A stretch of 64,000 bases of DNA from Streptomyces echinoruber (GCF_014651135.1 NZ_BMWH01000007.1:160116-224115); one strand, 5' to 3'. Positions 48,686-57,739 are shown, numbered from the stretch's first letter. Notes: generated by a model from the sequence alone, not told the origin. A program made the numbers and translations.

Positions 48686-51484
48686 ATGGCTTCCATGGCT
48701 TCACCACGGCCCGTGCCCGGCGGCTTTCCGGACGACGAGGGCGCCGACGACTTCGTACGGGAGTTCCGGCAGGCCGTGGCGCCCGTCGAGCGGGAGTCGC
48801 TGGCGCACACCCCGCCGCTGATCGTCCTCGACGTCGGGGCGGAGGAGGCGGGGTACGAGGCCCGGGTGCGCCGGGTGGTCGAGGCGCTGGAGCAGTCCGT
48901 GTGGGACCCGCGGGGCACGGGGGACGCGAAGGCGGCGCCGTACGCGCGGGTCACCGCGGGGCGCGACGACGAACTGCTCAGCGGCACCGCCGCCCGGTCG
49001 CTCCTGTTCGGCCTGCCGAAGAACATGACGCCGGACCGGCTGCCCGGCTTCTGGCCGCTGTGGGACTCGGTGGACTACATCCGCCGGCACGCCGACGAGC
49101 GCCACGCCCCCGGGGCGAACGTGCTGCGCGACCACGCCCACGAGCAGCTGCGCCTGCACCGCAGACAGCGGCGCGAGGGACACCGGCAGGTGTTCCTGTG
49201 GGCGCTGGGCGGCGGCGCCGCGCCACCGGCCGGCGGACTGCGCGGCTGGCTGCTCGGCTCGGTCTGGCACGGGCTGACCCGGACCTTTCCCCGCTGGTGC
49301 TGGGAGCGGCGCAAGACCGCGCTGCTGGTGCGGTCCGGCCGCCTCGCGCACCGCCGGTACCGCGGCTGGCTCGGCAGGGAGCTCGGCCTGTCCAAGGGCT
49401 CCGAGAGCGTGTTCGAGGTGCTGGACGAGGCGGCCGACCGCCACCTGAACCGGCTCGTCCTGCCCCCGGACCACGAGGACTACGAACTCCACCGGGAGTC
49501 CCTGCTGGCCTTCGAGAGGCTGCTCACCCGGGCCCTGCTGGAGGACCTCACCCGGCCGCCGGTCGGCCGCCTGCTGCCGCTGCGGCGCCGCCGGACCGCC
49601 CGGCCCCTGCTCCTGGTCCCGCTGCCCCGCCCGGACCGGCCGGAGGCCCGGGCCGCCGAACGGTTCCTGCGGGCCTTCCACGAGGAGCAGCCGCACACCG
49701 CGCACCGGCCCGGCCCGCTGGTCGTCGCCGTCGGCCACCCCTCCGAGCGGCTGCGGGCCGACCTGCACCGGCCGGAGCCGTGCGATCTGCGGCAGGCGAG
49801 CCGCCGGCTGCAGCAGGTCTCGTCCGGCCCGGTCCTGGTGCGGCTGCGGGAGGGGTCCTTCGCACGGGACGGGCTGGTCGTGCGGTCCTGCTCCCCGCGC
49901 CGGTACCGGCTCGGCGGGCGCACCGTCGCCACCACGGTGACGACCGGCGCCACTCTGGGCGCGGTCCTGCTCGGCGTCGGGGCGTACGAGCTGCGCGTCG
50001 CCACGCCGCCGTCGTACGCCTGCGTCGGCGGCGCCCAGTCCGTGGCCGAGGACGCCCGCGAGGAGAAGATCCCCGTGTCGGCCAGGGCCTGGTACGACGC
50101 GGCCCGGAACGAGATCGAGAAGCAGAACAAGCGCGCCCGCCAGTACGCCGCTCGCGGCAAGCGCGTCGTGCGCACCGTCGTCGTCTTCGTCTCCGCCCCG
50201 CCCGCCGACGAGGACCAGACCCGCTTCGACGGGATCATCCCGGAACTGCGCGGCATCGCCCTGTGGCAGCGGCAGCTCAACGACGACGCGACCGCCAACA
50301 CCACCCTGGTGCCGCTCGTCGTCGAGGTCCGGGAGACCGGCGAGACGTTCCGCGACGCGGTGCCGGAAGCCACCAAGCTCGCCGACCAGGTCCGTGCCCA
50401 GTCCGGCGCCAAGGACCAGGACCCCGTGGACCGTGTCGTCGGCGTCCTCGGCTACGCGCAGAGCCGCCCGCAGACGCGGGACGCGCTCGCGGTGCTCGAC
50501 CGGGCCGGCATCCCCGTCGTCGGCACCACCGCCACCGCCGACGAGATGCAGAACGGCGCGGGCACCAACTACTGGCCGTTCACCCCGAACAACTCCACGG
50601 AGGCCCGGATCGAGGCGGAGTTCGCCCGCAAGGAGAACATCGTGGCCCGCGACGGCTCCGCCACGCAGTGCGTCCCCGCCGGGCACGCCGTCGTGGTGCG
50701 CACCTCCACCGACCTGTACAGCAGGAGCCTGTCCGCCAAGTTCGCCGCCGCCTTCCCCGGCACGGAGCTGCAGTTCGACTTCAGCCAGGAGGGGAAGTTC
50801 GCGGCGGACTCGCCCGGCCAGCGGATCACCAGCGCGGGCCTGCTGGCGCAGCAGATCTGCGCGGCGCTCAAGGCACAGCCCGACTCGGTCGTGTACTGGT
50901 CGGCGCGCGCGCAGAACTTCGTCGCGTTCGTCAACGCCATGGAACGCGACGGCGCGTGCACCGACCGCACCGTCACGGTCCTCGGCGGCAACGAGCTCAC
51001 CAACGTCGCGCAGACCGGCATCTTCGCCAACAAGGACTGGCTGCGCCTGTACTACACCGACCACCGGATGCCCTCCGGCGACAAGCGGGCCAGCGCCCCG
51101 ACCAAGCGATTCGCCGCCGTGTACGACGACTTCGTCAAGAAGACCACGAAGGGCACCGACCCCTGGCGCCAGGACGGCCACGCGGCCGTCTCCTACGACG
51201 CCTTCCACGCCCTGTCCGAGGCGGTCGCCGGGGCTTTCCGGGCCGACGCGTCCGTCCCCCTGTCCTCCGTCCGGCAGCAGTTGCAGCAGGGCATCACCTT
51301 CGACGGCGCCACGGGGCACATCGCCTACCGGAACTTCAACGCCCCGCCCGCCGACAAGACGCTGGTGCTGCTGCGGCAGGTGGCGGACACCCCGAAGGCC
51401 GTGGTGGCGTGCGGCGCCTACAACAGCGGGCCCGCCTACCGGTACGAGAAGCAGGGCGTGCCATGCGAGGCCGGCGCCGGCTGA
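48686..51484 (+). CDS. Receptor-like protein: cytoplasmic domain, one helix, periplasmic-binding fold
   Basis: The protein has 932 residues from the ATG at 48686, with AAGGGGGG upstream. Residues 1-410 are predicted cytoplasmic, with a nucleotide-like beginning (TPPLIVLDVGAEEAGYEARV) and Arg-rich helices; the middle (RPLLLVPLPRPDRPEARAAE) resembles the NTPase-like fold of conflict proteins but has no P-loop. One membrane helix lies at about 412-435 (TTVTTGATLGAVLLGVGAYE). The external part is a type 1 periplasmic-binding (ANF receptor) domain: VVGVLGYAQSRPQTRDALAV, IPVVGTTATADEMQNG and VSYDAFHALSEAVAGAF. It seems to sense a ligand outside and signal inside; partners may be the SLATT protein upstream and the kinase downstream. 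Confidence 0.8.
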   Translation: MASMASPRPVPGGFPDDEGADDFVREFRQAVAPVERESLAHTPPLIVLDVGAEEAGYEARVRRVVEALEQSVWDPRGTGDAKAAPYARVTAGRDDELLSGTAARSLLFGLPKNMTPDRLPGFWPLWDSVDYIRRHADERHAPGANVLRDHAHEQLRLHRRQRREGHRQVFLWALGGGAAPPAGGLRGWLLGSVWHGLTRTFPRWCWERRKTALLVRSGRLAHRRYRGWLGRELGLSKGSESVFEVLDEAADRHLNRLVLPPDHEDYELHRESLLAFERLLTRALLEDLTRPPVGRLLPLRRRRTARPLLLVPLPRPDRPEARAAERFLRAFHEEQPHTAHRPGPLVVAVGHPSERLRADLHRPEPCDLRQASRRLQQVSSGPVLVRLREGSFARDGLVVRSCSPRRYRLGGRTVATTVTTGATLGAVLLGVGAYELRVATPPSYACVGGAQSVAEDAREEKIPVSARAWYDAARNEIEKQNKRARQYAARGKRVVRTVVVFVSAPPADEDQTRFDGIIPELRGIALWQRQLNDDATANTTLVPLVVEVRETGETFRDAVPEATKLADQVRAQSGAKDQDPVDRVVGVLGYAQSRPQTRDALAVLDRAGIPVVGTTATADEMQNGAGTNYWPFTPNNSTEARIEAEFARKENIVARDGSATQCVPAGHAVVVRTSTDLYSRSLSAKFAAAFPGTELQFDFSQEGKFAADSPGQRITSAGLLAQQICAALKAQPDSVVYWSARAQNFVAFVNAMERDGACTDRTVTVLGGNELTNVAQTGIFANKDWLRLYYTDHRMPSGDKRASAPTKRFAAVYDDFVKKTTKGTDPWRQDGHAAVSYDAFHALSEAVAGAFRADASVPLSSVRQQLQQGITFDGATGHIAYRNFNAPPADKTLVLLRQVADTPKAVVACGAYNSGPAYRYEKQGVPCEAGAG

Positions 51485-51545
51485 GACGCGAAGGCGCCGG
51501 CTGAGACGCAAGGCGTCGGCTGACGCGCGAAGGCGCCCGAGGTGT

Positions 51546-51660
51546 CCGGGCGATCGGCGCGCGCTCGGGGGATCGGCGCTCGCCCGGGTGATCGGTGTGC
51601 GCTCGGGTGATCGGCGCTCGCTCGGGCGATCGGTGTGCGTCCGGGCGATCGGCGCGCGAG
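51546..51660. repeat. Six imperfect copies of a 19-base repeat
   Basis: The unit CGGGCGATCGGCGCGCGCT recurs six times with changes (GGGGGATCGGCGCTCGCC, CGGGTGATCGGTGTGCGCT and similar). It lies in the gap between two convergent genes. No spacers or coding signal are present. Confidence 0.65.
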
Positions 51661-51676
51661 GGAGTCCGGGGCTCCG

Positions 51677-53734
51677 TCACTGCCTCGTGTAGGTCAGCCG
51701 CTCGCCGCTGTCGGTGTTCTCCCGCTGCAGGCTGCCGTCCGGCAGCAGAGTGAGCTCGCTGGCGGCGCCCGGGGTGCAGGCCGAACGGGGCTGCCCGCCG
51801 GTCACCGTCGACGGTCCGAGCTCCAACGGGCCGCCCGCGGTGGGCTGTTCGGCGAGCCGCGCGGTGAACACGCAGTGGTAGGTGCCGCCGCCGAGCGGGC
51901 CGTCCGCGACGAGCGTGAGCACCGTGTCGCCCACCTCGCCCTGGCTGAGGGTGAGTTGGCGGGTGTGGACGCCGCTCGCGTTGTCGATCGTGGTGGCCCA
52001 GGTGCCGAGGTAGGCGTCCGGGACGGCGCCGCCGCCGGCGGACGGGGACGCGGGCGCCGGTGCGGCGGACCGCTCGGTCGCCGGGGTCGGGGCGGGAGAG
52101 GTGGGGGACGTGGGGGACGTGCGGGTGGGGCCGGGCGCGGCCTTGTCGTCGGTGCCGCCGCTGCCGTGCCGGAGCAGCGCGTACACCGTGCCGCCCGCCG
52201 TGAGCGCGACGACCAGGGCCAGCAGGACCAGCAGCGCGGTGGCGCGGCCGGTGCGGTGGGGCGGCTCCGGCGCGAGGGGCGCGGGCGGGCGGCCGGAGCC
52301 GTACGGCGGGGTGGAGCCGTGGGGCGGGGTGGAGCCGTAGGGATGGGGGGCCGCGCCGTAGAAGCCGTGGGGAGGCGGAGTCGGGCCGTGGGGCCCGTAG
52401 GGAGGAGTCGGGCCGTGGGGCGGGGTGGTGCCGGACTCGCCGTACGGGCCCGGCTGCGGGTGGCCGTGGGCGGCGGGCCCCTGCGGGGCGCCGTACGGCG
52501 GCTGCGGGGCCGGCGGCGGAGCGGAGGACACGATGACGGTGGGGAGGTGGTTCACCGGGGCCGGGGCGGCGCCGGGCCGGCCGGGCGGGGGCGGGGTGGA
52601 GGCCGCCGGGGTGCCTCCCGGGGGCGGGGCCTCCTGCGGGGCGGGCGTGTCACCCGGGGCCGAGGTCTTCGCCGGGGCCGGGGCCGGAGTGTCCCCGCGG
52701 TCCCGGGTCACCGCCGGCGGCTCCTGCGAGCCTTGTGGCTCCTGCGAACTCTGCGAGCCCTGCGAGTCTTGTGGTTCCTGCGAACTCTGCGAGTCCTGAG
52801 GGTCCTGTGGCCCCTGCGGGTCCTCCGCGTCCAGCAGCCGCACCGCGTGCCGCCCGAGCTGGGCCACCAGCGCGCCCGGCAGCCACGGGTCGCGGGAGCG
52901 GCCGTCGGCCACGGTGTCGTCGGCGCCGGTGCGGCGCAGCACCTCGGCGAGCGTGGGCCGGGCGGCGGGGTCCTTGCGCAGGCAGGCGCGGACCAGGTCG
53001 GCGATGCCCTCGGGCACGCCCGACAGGTCGGGTTCCTCCTCGGCGATGCGGAACATCAGGGCGTGCGCCCCGCTGTCCGCGCCGCCGAACGGGAGCCGGC
53101 CGGTGGCGGCGTAGGCCAGCACGGAGCCGAGGCAGAACACGTCGCAGGCCGGGGTGATGCGCAGGCCCCGCACCTGCTCCGGGGCCATGAAGCCGGGCGA
53201 GCCGACGAGGGCGCCCGTCCGGGTCAGCCCGGCGTCGGCGACGGTCTCCAGGGCCCGCGCGATGCCGAAGTCGATGACGCGCGGTCCGTCGATGGTGACC
53301 AGCACGTTGGACGGCTTGAGGTCGCGGTGCACGAGTCCGGCGGCGTGGATGTCCCGCAGCGCGTGCGCCAGGCCGGCGGCGAGGATGCGCACCGACCGCT
53401 CGGGCAGCGCGCCGTGGTCGTGCCCGACGACCTGCTGCAGGCTCGGCCCGGCGACGTACCCGGTGGCCACCCACGGCACGGCGGCCTCGGTGTCGGCGTC
53501 GAGGACGGGTGCCGTCCAGTGCCCGCCGACCCGCCGGGCGGCCTCGACCTCCTGCCGGAAGCGGGCGCGGAACTCCTCCTGCTCGGCCAGCTCCCGCCGC
53601 ACCAGCTTCACCGCGACGGTCCGGCCCCGCTCCGACCGGGCCAGGTACACCTGCCCCATGCCGCCGGCGCCGAGCCGCGCCAGCAGCCGGTAACCCCCGA
53701 TGTGCTGCGGATCCTCGGGCCTCAGTTCCTCCAT
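51677..53734 (-). CDS. Serine/threonine protein kinase, single-pass membrane
   Basis: The protein has 685 residues from the ATG at 53734 (MEELRPEDPQHIGGYRLLAR). The kinase domain (13-275) has the glycine loop LGAGGMGQVY, the Lys in VAVKLVRRE, VHRDLKPSNVLV, the DFG in VIDFGIARAL and MAPEQVRG. A 220-residue low-complexity linker follows, with QDSQSSQEPQ repeats then Pro/Gly/His-rich sequence (GSTPPHGSTPPYGSGRPPAP). One membrane helix (TALLVLLALVVALTAGGTVY) leads to an extracytoplasmic domain of about 150 residues (AYLGTWATTIDNASGVHTRQ). It is a PknB-type receptor kinase; the ligand is unknown. It converges with the receptor-like gene. Confidence 0.92.
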   Translation of the reverse strand: MEELRPEDPQHIGGYRLLARLGAGGMGQVYLARSERGRTVAVKLVRRELAEQEEFRARFRQEVEAARRVGGHWTAPVLDADTEAAVPWVATGYVAGPSLQQVVGHDHGALPERSVRILAAGLAHALRDIHAAGLVHRDLKPSNVLVTIDGPRVIDFGIARALETVADAGLTRTGALVGSPGFMAPEQVRGLRITPACDVFCLGSVLAYAATGRLPFGGADSGAHALMFRIAEEEPDLSGVPEGIADLVRACLRKDPAARPTLAEVLRRTGADDTVADGRSRDPWLPGALVAQLGRHAVRLLDAEDPQGPQDPQDSQSSQEPQDSQGSQSSQEPQGSQEPPAVTRDRGDTPAPAPAKTSAPGDTPAPQEAPPPGGTPAASTPPPPGRPGAAPAPVNHLPTVIVSSAPPPAPQPPYGAPQGPAAHGHPQPGPYGESGTTPPHGPTPPYGPHGPTPPPHGFYGAAPHPYGSTPPHGSTPPYGSGRPPAPLAPEPPHRTGRATALLVLLALVVALTAGGTVYALLRHGSGGTDDKAAPGPTRTSPTSPTSPAPTPATERSAAPAPASPSAGGGAVPDAYLGTWATTIDNASGVHTRQLTLSQGEVGDTVLTLVADGPLGGGTYHCVFTARLAEQPTAGGPLELGPSTVTGGQPRSACTPGAASELTLLPDGSLQRENTDSGERLTYTRQ

Positions 53735-53872
53735 GCCGCGCCCCCTCCCCCACTCACCCCCGGTACGCGCGTGAGCGACAGGATACGGCCAGGAAGCGGG
53801 GGCGGGGTCCACGGATCCGTAACGGTCGGTGCCGGTTCGGCAACGGCCGCGCCGGGCGTCCGCGGCGGCCGC

Positions 53873-54352
53873 TCACGGCCCCTCACCGGCACCGTCGGCC
53901 TCGTCCGCCGGCCGGCCGATCTCCTCCAGCGCCCGCGACAGCCGCTCCAATACCCGTACCGTCTCGGCCAGTTCCCGTTCCCCGAGGACGTCCGCGAGCC
54001 GGTCGGCGCGGGCGGCGTGCCCGGGGCCGATGCGGGCCACGGCCGCGCGGCCCTCCTCGGTGGGGGCGAGGAGCTTGGCGCGGCGGTGGGCCGGGTTGGG
54101 CCGGTACTCGGCCAGGCCCCGCTCCACCAGCAGGTCGGCGATGCGCTGCACGCTCTGCCGGGTGATGCCCATGGCGCGGGCGATGCCGGAGACGGGCAGC
54201 GGCTCGGCGAGGACGGCGCCGAGCACCTGCCACCGGGCGGCGGTCAGCCCGGCCGGGCGGGCCAGCTCCTCGGCGACGGCCAGGTACTGCCCGTTGAGCC
54301 GGAAGACGGCCAGCGCGCTGCGGCTGAACAGCTCCTGGCGGGCGCGGCTCAC
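53873..54352 (-). CDS. MarR family transcriptional regulator
   Basis: The protein has 159 residues and starts with GTG overlapping the stop of the DJ-1-type gene (GTGA). The winged helix is GLTAARWQVLGAVLAEPLPV, SGIARAMGITRQSVQRIADL and the wing ERGLAEYRPNPAHRRAKLL. It should repress its own operon, whose promoter at about 55,050 has two matched palindromes. It is the second gene of a two-gene operon, so repressor and enzyme-like protein are co-made. Confidence 0.88.
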   Translation of the reverse strand: MSRARQELFSRSALAVFRLNGQYLAVAEELARPAGLTAARWQVLGAVLAEPLPVSGIARAMGITRQSVQRIADLLVERGLAEYRPNPAHRRAKLLAPTEEGRAAVARIGPGHAARADRLADVLGERELAETVRVLERLSRALEEIGRPADEADGAGEGP

Positions 54353-54966
54353 GCGGCGAACGCCTTCCGCAGCACGGCGAACGCCTCGGGGTCGGAGTCG
54401 TGGAAGAGGCGGTACCAGGCGTCGACGACCTCCTCGCCGTAGGCGCCCAGCAGCCGGAAGACCTCCCGGGCGAAGGCGACGGGCTCGGTGGGGCCCGCGG
54501 TGACGAGCAGGCCGTCGGTGACGGCGTCGGTCTCCACGTAGCGGGCGGCGCCCCGGTAGCCGGTGGCGGCGAGGTAGGCGGCGGCGCCGCTGGTGTGCCG
54601 GCGGTCGTCGAGCAGGCCCTCGCGGGCGAGCCCGGCGGTGGCCCCGCAGATCGCGGCGACGGGCACGCCGGCGTCGAGGAACCTCCGGGCCGCGCGGGCG
54701 AACGGGGCCAGGTCGTCACCGCGGTCCCACAGGTCGGCGCCGGGCAGGATCAGCAGGGAGCTGTCCTCGGGGCGCAGGGCGGACAGCGCGAGGTCGGGCT
54801 GGACGCGCAGGCCGCCGATGCTGGTGACCGGCTCCCGGCCGGGGCCGACCGTGCGCACCGGGAAGCCGGCGCGCGCGAGGTGGGCGGTGGCGTGGCCGGT
54901 CTCCCAGTCGGCGAAGGTGTCGTAGACGGCGAGGTGCACGGGGGTGCGTCCGGTGCTGCTGGTCAT
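54349..54966 (-). CDS. DJ-1/PfpI family protein
   Basis: The protein has 205 residues, starting MTSSTGRTPVHLAVYDTFAD. The family core is visible: VTSIGGLRVQPDLALSAL, SLLILPGADLWDRGDDLAPF, and the nucleophile elbow VAAICGATAGLAREGLLDDR with the reactive Cys. A nearby His (DRRHTSGAAAYLAATG) completes the site. Members act as glyoxalases, chaperones, amidases or HTH-linked sensors; the substrate here cannot be told. It heads an operon with a MarR regulator, which suggests a response to reactive small molecules. Confidence 0.86.
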   Translation of the reverse strand: MTSSTGRTPVHLAVYDTFADWETGHATAHLARAGFPVRTVGPGREPVTSIGGLRVQPDLALSALRPEDSSLLILPGADLWDRGDDLAPFARAARRFLDAGVPVAAICGATAGLAREGLLDDRRHTSGAAAYLAATGYRGAARYVETDAVTDGLLVTAGPTEPVAFAREVFRLLGAYGEEVVDAWYRLFHDSDPEAFAVLRKAFAA

Positions 54967-55017
54967 GGCTCCTCCTGCGGACCGGGACCGCGGGTTCTCG
55001 CGGCAGCGAACCCTTAC

Positions 55018-55052
55018 GACAGCAGACTGTCAAATCGACAGGTTGCTGTCAA
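55018..55052 (-). promoter_or_regulatory. Promoter with double palindromic operator for the DJ-1/MarR operon
   Basis: Two 14-base palindromes, GACAG-N4-CTGTC, lie at 55018-55031 and 55037-55050, separated by five bases, so their centres are 19 bases apart. On the minus strand TTGACA at 55052-55047 is a good -35 box, and the second palindrome covers the expected -10 region 17 bases on. A MarR dimer on each palindrome would occlude the promoter. They lie about 60-85 bases upstream of the operon start. Confidence 0.65.
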
Positions 55053-55060
55053 TGGAGGGA

Positions 55061-55200
55061 GCTGCACGCCGGGAAGCTGTACGCCGGGAAGCTGTACGCC
55101 GGGAAGAGGGCCGCCCGCCGGGAAGGGACTCGCTGGGAAGAAGGCCGCCCGCCGGGAAGGGACTCGCTGGGAAGAAGGCCGCCCGCCGGGAAGCGATTCG
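55061..55200. repeat. Nested tandem repeats upstream of the aminotransferase gene
   Basis: First GCCGGGAAGCTGTAC-type 15-base units three times (55068-55110), then a 34-base unit containing GCCGCCCGCCGGGAAGGGAC and TCGCTGGGAAGAAG about two and a half times (55111-55200). All share the core GCCGGGAAG. I see no gene here between 55,053 and 55,305. Confidence 0.65.
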
Positions 55201-55305
55201 CCGGCCAGAAGCCCGCCGCCCGCTCGACAACGTGTCGCGGAAAGCCCCCGACCGCAGACAGGGCGCCGATGTCGCCGCCGTACGGGCCCCGCCTACGCTC
55301 CTGGC

Positions 55306-56670
55306 ATGACCGCTCACCCTCAGCCGAACCCCGAGGCCGGGGCCGCCGTCAAGGCCGCCGACCGCGCCCACGTGTTCCACTCCTGGTCCGCGCAGGAGCT
55401 CATCGACCCGCTCGCCGTCGCCGGTGCCGAGGGCTCGTACTTCTGGGACTACGACGGCAAGCGCTACCTGGACTTCACCAGCGGGCTGGTCTTCACCAAC
55501 ATCGGCTACCAGCACCCCAAGGTCGTCGCCGCGATCCAGGAGCAGGCGGCGCGGATGACGACGTTCGCGCCCGCGTTCGCCGTCGAGGCGCGCTCGGAGG
55601 CGGCCCGGCTGATCGCCGAGCGGACGCCCGGTGACCTGGACAAGATCTTCTTCACCAACGGCGGCGCGGACGCGGTGGAGCACGCGGTGCGCATGGCGCG
55701 GCTGCACACCGGGCGCCCGAAGGTGCTCTCGGCGTACCGCTCGTACCACGGCGGCACGCAGCAGGCCGTCAACATCACCGGCGACCCGCGCCGCTGGCCC
55801 TCCGACAGCGGCGCGGCCGGCGTGGTCCACTTCTGGGCGCCGTTCCTGTACCGCTCCCGCTTCTACGCCGAGACCGAGGAGCAGGAGTGCGCGCGGGCGC
55901 TGGAGCACCTGGAGACGACGATCGCCTTCGAGGGGCCGTCGACGATCGCCGCGGTCGTCCTGGAGACGATCCCGGGCACCGCGGGGATCATGGTGCCGCC
56001 GCCCGGCTACCTCGCCGGGGTCCGCGAGCTGTGCGACAAGTACGGCATCGTCTTCATCCTGGACGAGGTGATGGCCGGGTTCGGGCGGACCGGCCGGTGG
56101 TTCGCGGCGGACCACTTCGACGTCGTGCCGGACCTGATGACCTTCGCCAAGGGCGTCAACTCCGGGTACGTGCCGCTCGGCGGCGTCGCCATCTCGGCCG
56201 AGATCGCCGAGACCTTCGCCCGGCGCCCCTACCCCGGCGGCCTGACCTACTCCGGCCACCCGCTGGCCTGCGCGGCCGCCGTCGCGACGATCCGCGCCAT
56301 GGAGGAGGAGGGCGTCGTGGAGAACGCCCGGCGGCTCGGCGAGCAGGTCGTCGGCCCCGGCCTGCGCGCGCTGGCCGAGCGGCACCCGTCGGTGGGCGAC
56401 GTGCGCGGCGTCGGCATGTTCTGGGCGCTGGAACTGGTCAAGGACCGCGAGACCCGGGAGCCGCTGGTGCCGTACAACGCGGCCGGCGAGGCCAACGCCC
56501 CCATGGCCGCCTTCGCCTCCGCCGCCAAGTCCTACGGCCTGTGGCCCTTCCTCAACATGAACCGCACCCACGTCGTGCCGCCGTGCACCGTGACCGAGGA
56601 GGAGCTGAAGGAGGGGCTGGCGGCGCTGGACGCGGCGCTGTCGGTGGCGGACGAGTACGTGGCGGCGTAG
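55306..56670 (+). CDS. Class III PLP-dependent aminotransferase
   Basis: The protein has 454 residues. Sequence order: DYDGKRYLDFTSGLVFTNIG, FFTNGGADAVEHAVRMARLH (PLP phosphate contact), YRSYHGGTQQAVNITGD, the Asp in GIVFILDEVMAGFGRTGRWF, and the PLP lysine in LMTFAKGVNSGYVPLGGVAI. It ends with SYGLWPFLNMNRTHVVPP. This is the beta-alanine/taurine-pyruvate-like branch of class III transaminases; the exact amine substrate cannot be read off. It lies upstream of a GntR/FCD regulator that may control it. Confidence 0.9.
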   Translation: MTAHPQPNPEAGAAVKAADRAHVFHSWSAQELIDPLAVAGAEGSYFWDYDGKRYLDFTSGLVFTNIGYQHPKVVAAIQEQAARMTTFAPAFAVEARSEAARLIAERTPGDLDKIFFTNGGADAVEHAVRMARLHTGRPKVLSAYRSYHGGTQQAVNITGDPRRWPSDSGAAGVVHFWAPFLYRSRFYAETEEQECARALEHLETTIAFEGPSTIAAVVLETIPGTAGIMVPPPGYLAGVRELCDKYGIVFILDEVMAGFGRTGRWFAADHFDVVPDLMTFAKGVNSGYVPLGGVAISAEIAETFARRPYPGGLTYSGHPLACAAAVATIRAMEEEGVVENARRLGEQVVGPGLRALAERHPSVGDVRGVGMFWALELVKDRETREPLVPYNAAGEANAPMAAFASAAKSYGLWPFLNMNRTHVVPPCTVTEEELKEGLAALDAALSVADEYVAA

Positions 56671-56915
56671 AACCCGGCGCAGGGCCCGGCGTAGAACCCG
56701 GCGCAGGGCCCGGCGCAGGGCCGCCGCCCGCCCGCCACCGCCGTTCCCCCGCCACCGCCGTTCCCCCGCCGCCGTCACCTCCGTCACCGCGCACCGCCGT
56801 CACCACTCACCGGCGCTCACCGGCGCACACCCTCGCTCACCTGCGCCGTTGCCGCCGCTCACCGGCGTCCCTCTCCGACCGGAAGCGAACTGGTGTCCAG
56901 CTTCCGAACGCGTAA

Positions 56916-57013
56916 GGTGGCGTGCTCGTAGATATCCATGCGTCCCTGCGGACCTCCACGGGAGCACCCCCGTGGAGCACGTCCGTGGACGTGGATGATG
57001 CGAGCACGCCACC
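56916..57013. repeat. Large inverted repeat upstream of the GntR gene
   Basis: Outer arms GGTGGCGTGCTCG (56916-56928) and CGAGCACGCCACC (57001-57013) match perfectly. A second layer with CCATGCGTCC...GGACGTGG is partly paired, and the centre is CTCCACGGG-AGCAC-CCCGTGGAG with a perfect nine-base stem. The structure ends 24 bases before the GntR start codon. It may be an operator array or a leader hairpin. The bases from 56671 to about 56915 hold no gene, only GGCGCAGGGCCC-type and CACCGCCGTTCCCCCG-type short repeats. Confidence 0.6.
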
Positions 57014-57037
57014 CGACGGAGAGGGAGACGCCCGAGC

Positions 57038-57739
57038 ATGCCCGGCAGCAGAGGCACCGGCACCGTGACGCGCAGCACCCTGCGGCAGCAGATCGCCGAC
57101 GCGCTTCGCGACGAGGTGCTGGCCGGACGGCTGCAGCCGGGACAGGAGTTCACCGTGAAGGAGATCGCCGAGCAGTACGGGGTCTCGGCGACGCCGGTGC
57201 GCGAGGCGCTGGTCGAGCTGTCGGCGCAGGGCCTGCTGGAGGCGGACCAGCACCGCGGGTTCCGGGTGCGCGAGTACTCGGCGGCGGACTTCCGGAGCAT
57301 GGTGGAGGCCCGGAGCCTGATGGCCGAGGGCATGTTCCGGGCCATGGCCGACGGCCGCGGGAAGTACCGGGACCCGCGGGAAGCGCAGGCGGCGGCCGCG
57401 CTCGCCGGGGTGCGGCGGCGCGGCGAGGAGGCGCAGCGCGCGGCCGCGGCCGGCGACCTGACCGTACTGGTCGGCTACGACCTGCGGTTCTGGCGCGAGC
57501 TGAGCCTGCTGTTCGGCAACCCCTACCTGGCCGACTTCCTGCACCGGCTGCGCCTGCAGTCCTGGGTGTGCGCCGTGCAGCACCTGCGCCGCCTGCCCGA
57601 CCTGCGCGGCCTGCTGTGGTCGGGCCACACCCGGTTCGTCGACGCGCTGTCGGCCGGCGACCTCGACACCGCCCGTGCCCTGCACGCCGAGCACGACGCC
57701 CACTTCCTGTCCCTCGTCGAACGGCTGGCCGCGCGGTGA
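57038..57739 (+). CDS. GntR family regulator (FCD domain)
   Basis: The protein has 233 residues, starting MPGSRGTGTVTRSTLRQQIA. The winged helix is LRQQIADALRDEVLAGRLQP, TVKEIAEQYGVSATPVREAL and the wing DQHRGFRVREYS. The C-terminal FCD domain is helical (DFRSMVEARSLMAEGMFRAM, with His in LWSGHTRFVDALSAGD and LHAEHDAHFLSLVE as metal ligands) and would bind a small acid or amino acid. The next gene starts within its stop codon (GTGA). It may regulate the aminotransferase upstream. Confidence 0.88.
   Translation: MPGSRGTGTVTRSTLRQQIADALRDEVLAGRLQPGQEFTVKEIAEQYGVSATPVREALVELSAQGLLEADQHRGFRVREYSAADFRSMVEARSLMAEGMFRAMADGRGKYRDPREAQAAAALAGVRRRGEEAQRAAAAGDLTVLVGYDLRFWRELSLLFGNPYLADFLHRLRLQSWVCAVQHLRRLPDLRGLLWSGHTRFVDALSAGDLDTARALHAEHDAHFLSLVERLAAR

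Noticed and set aside
48616..51511. Very long alternative frames over the receptor-like gene on both strands
   Set aside because: Only the frame from 48686 has membrane and binding-fold features and a good ribosome binding site.
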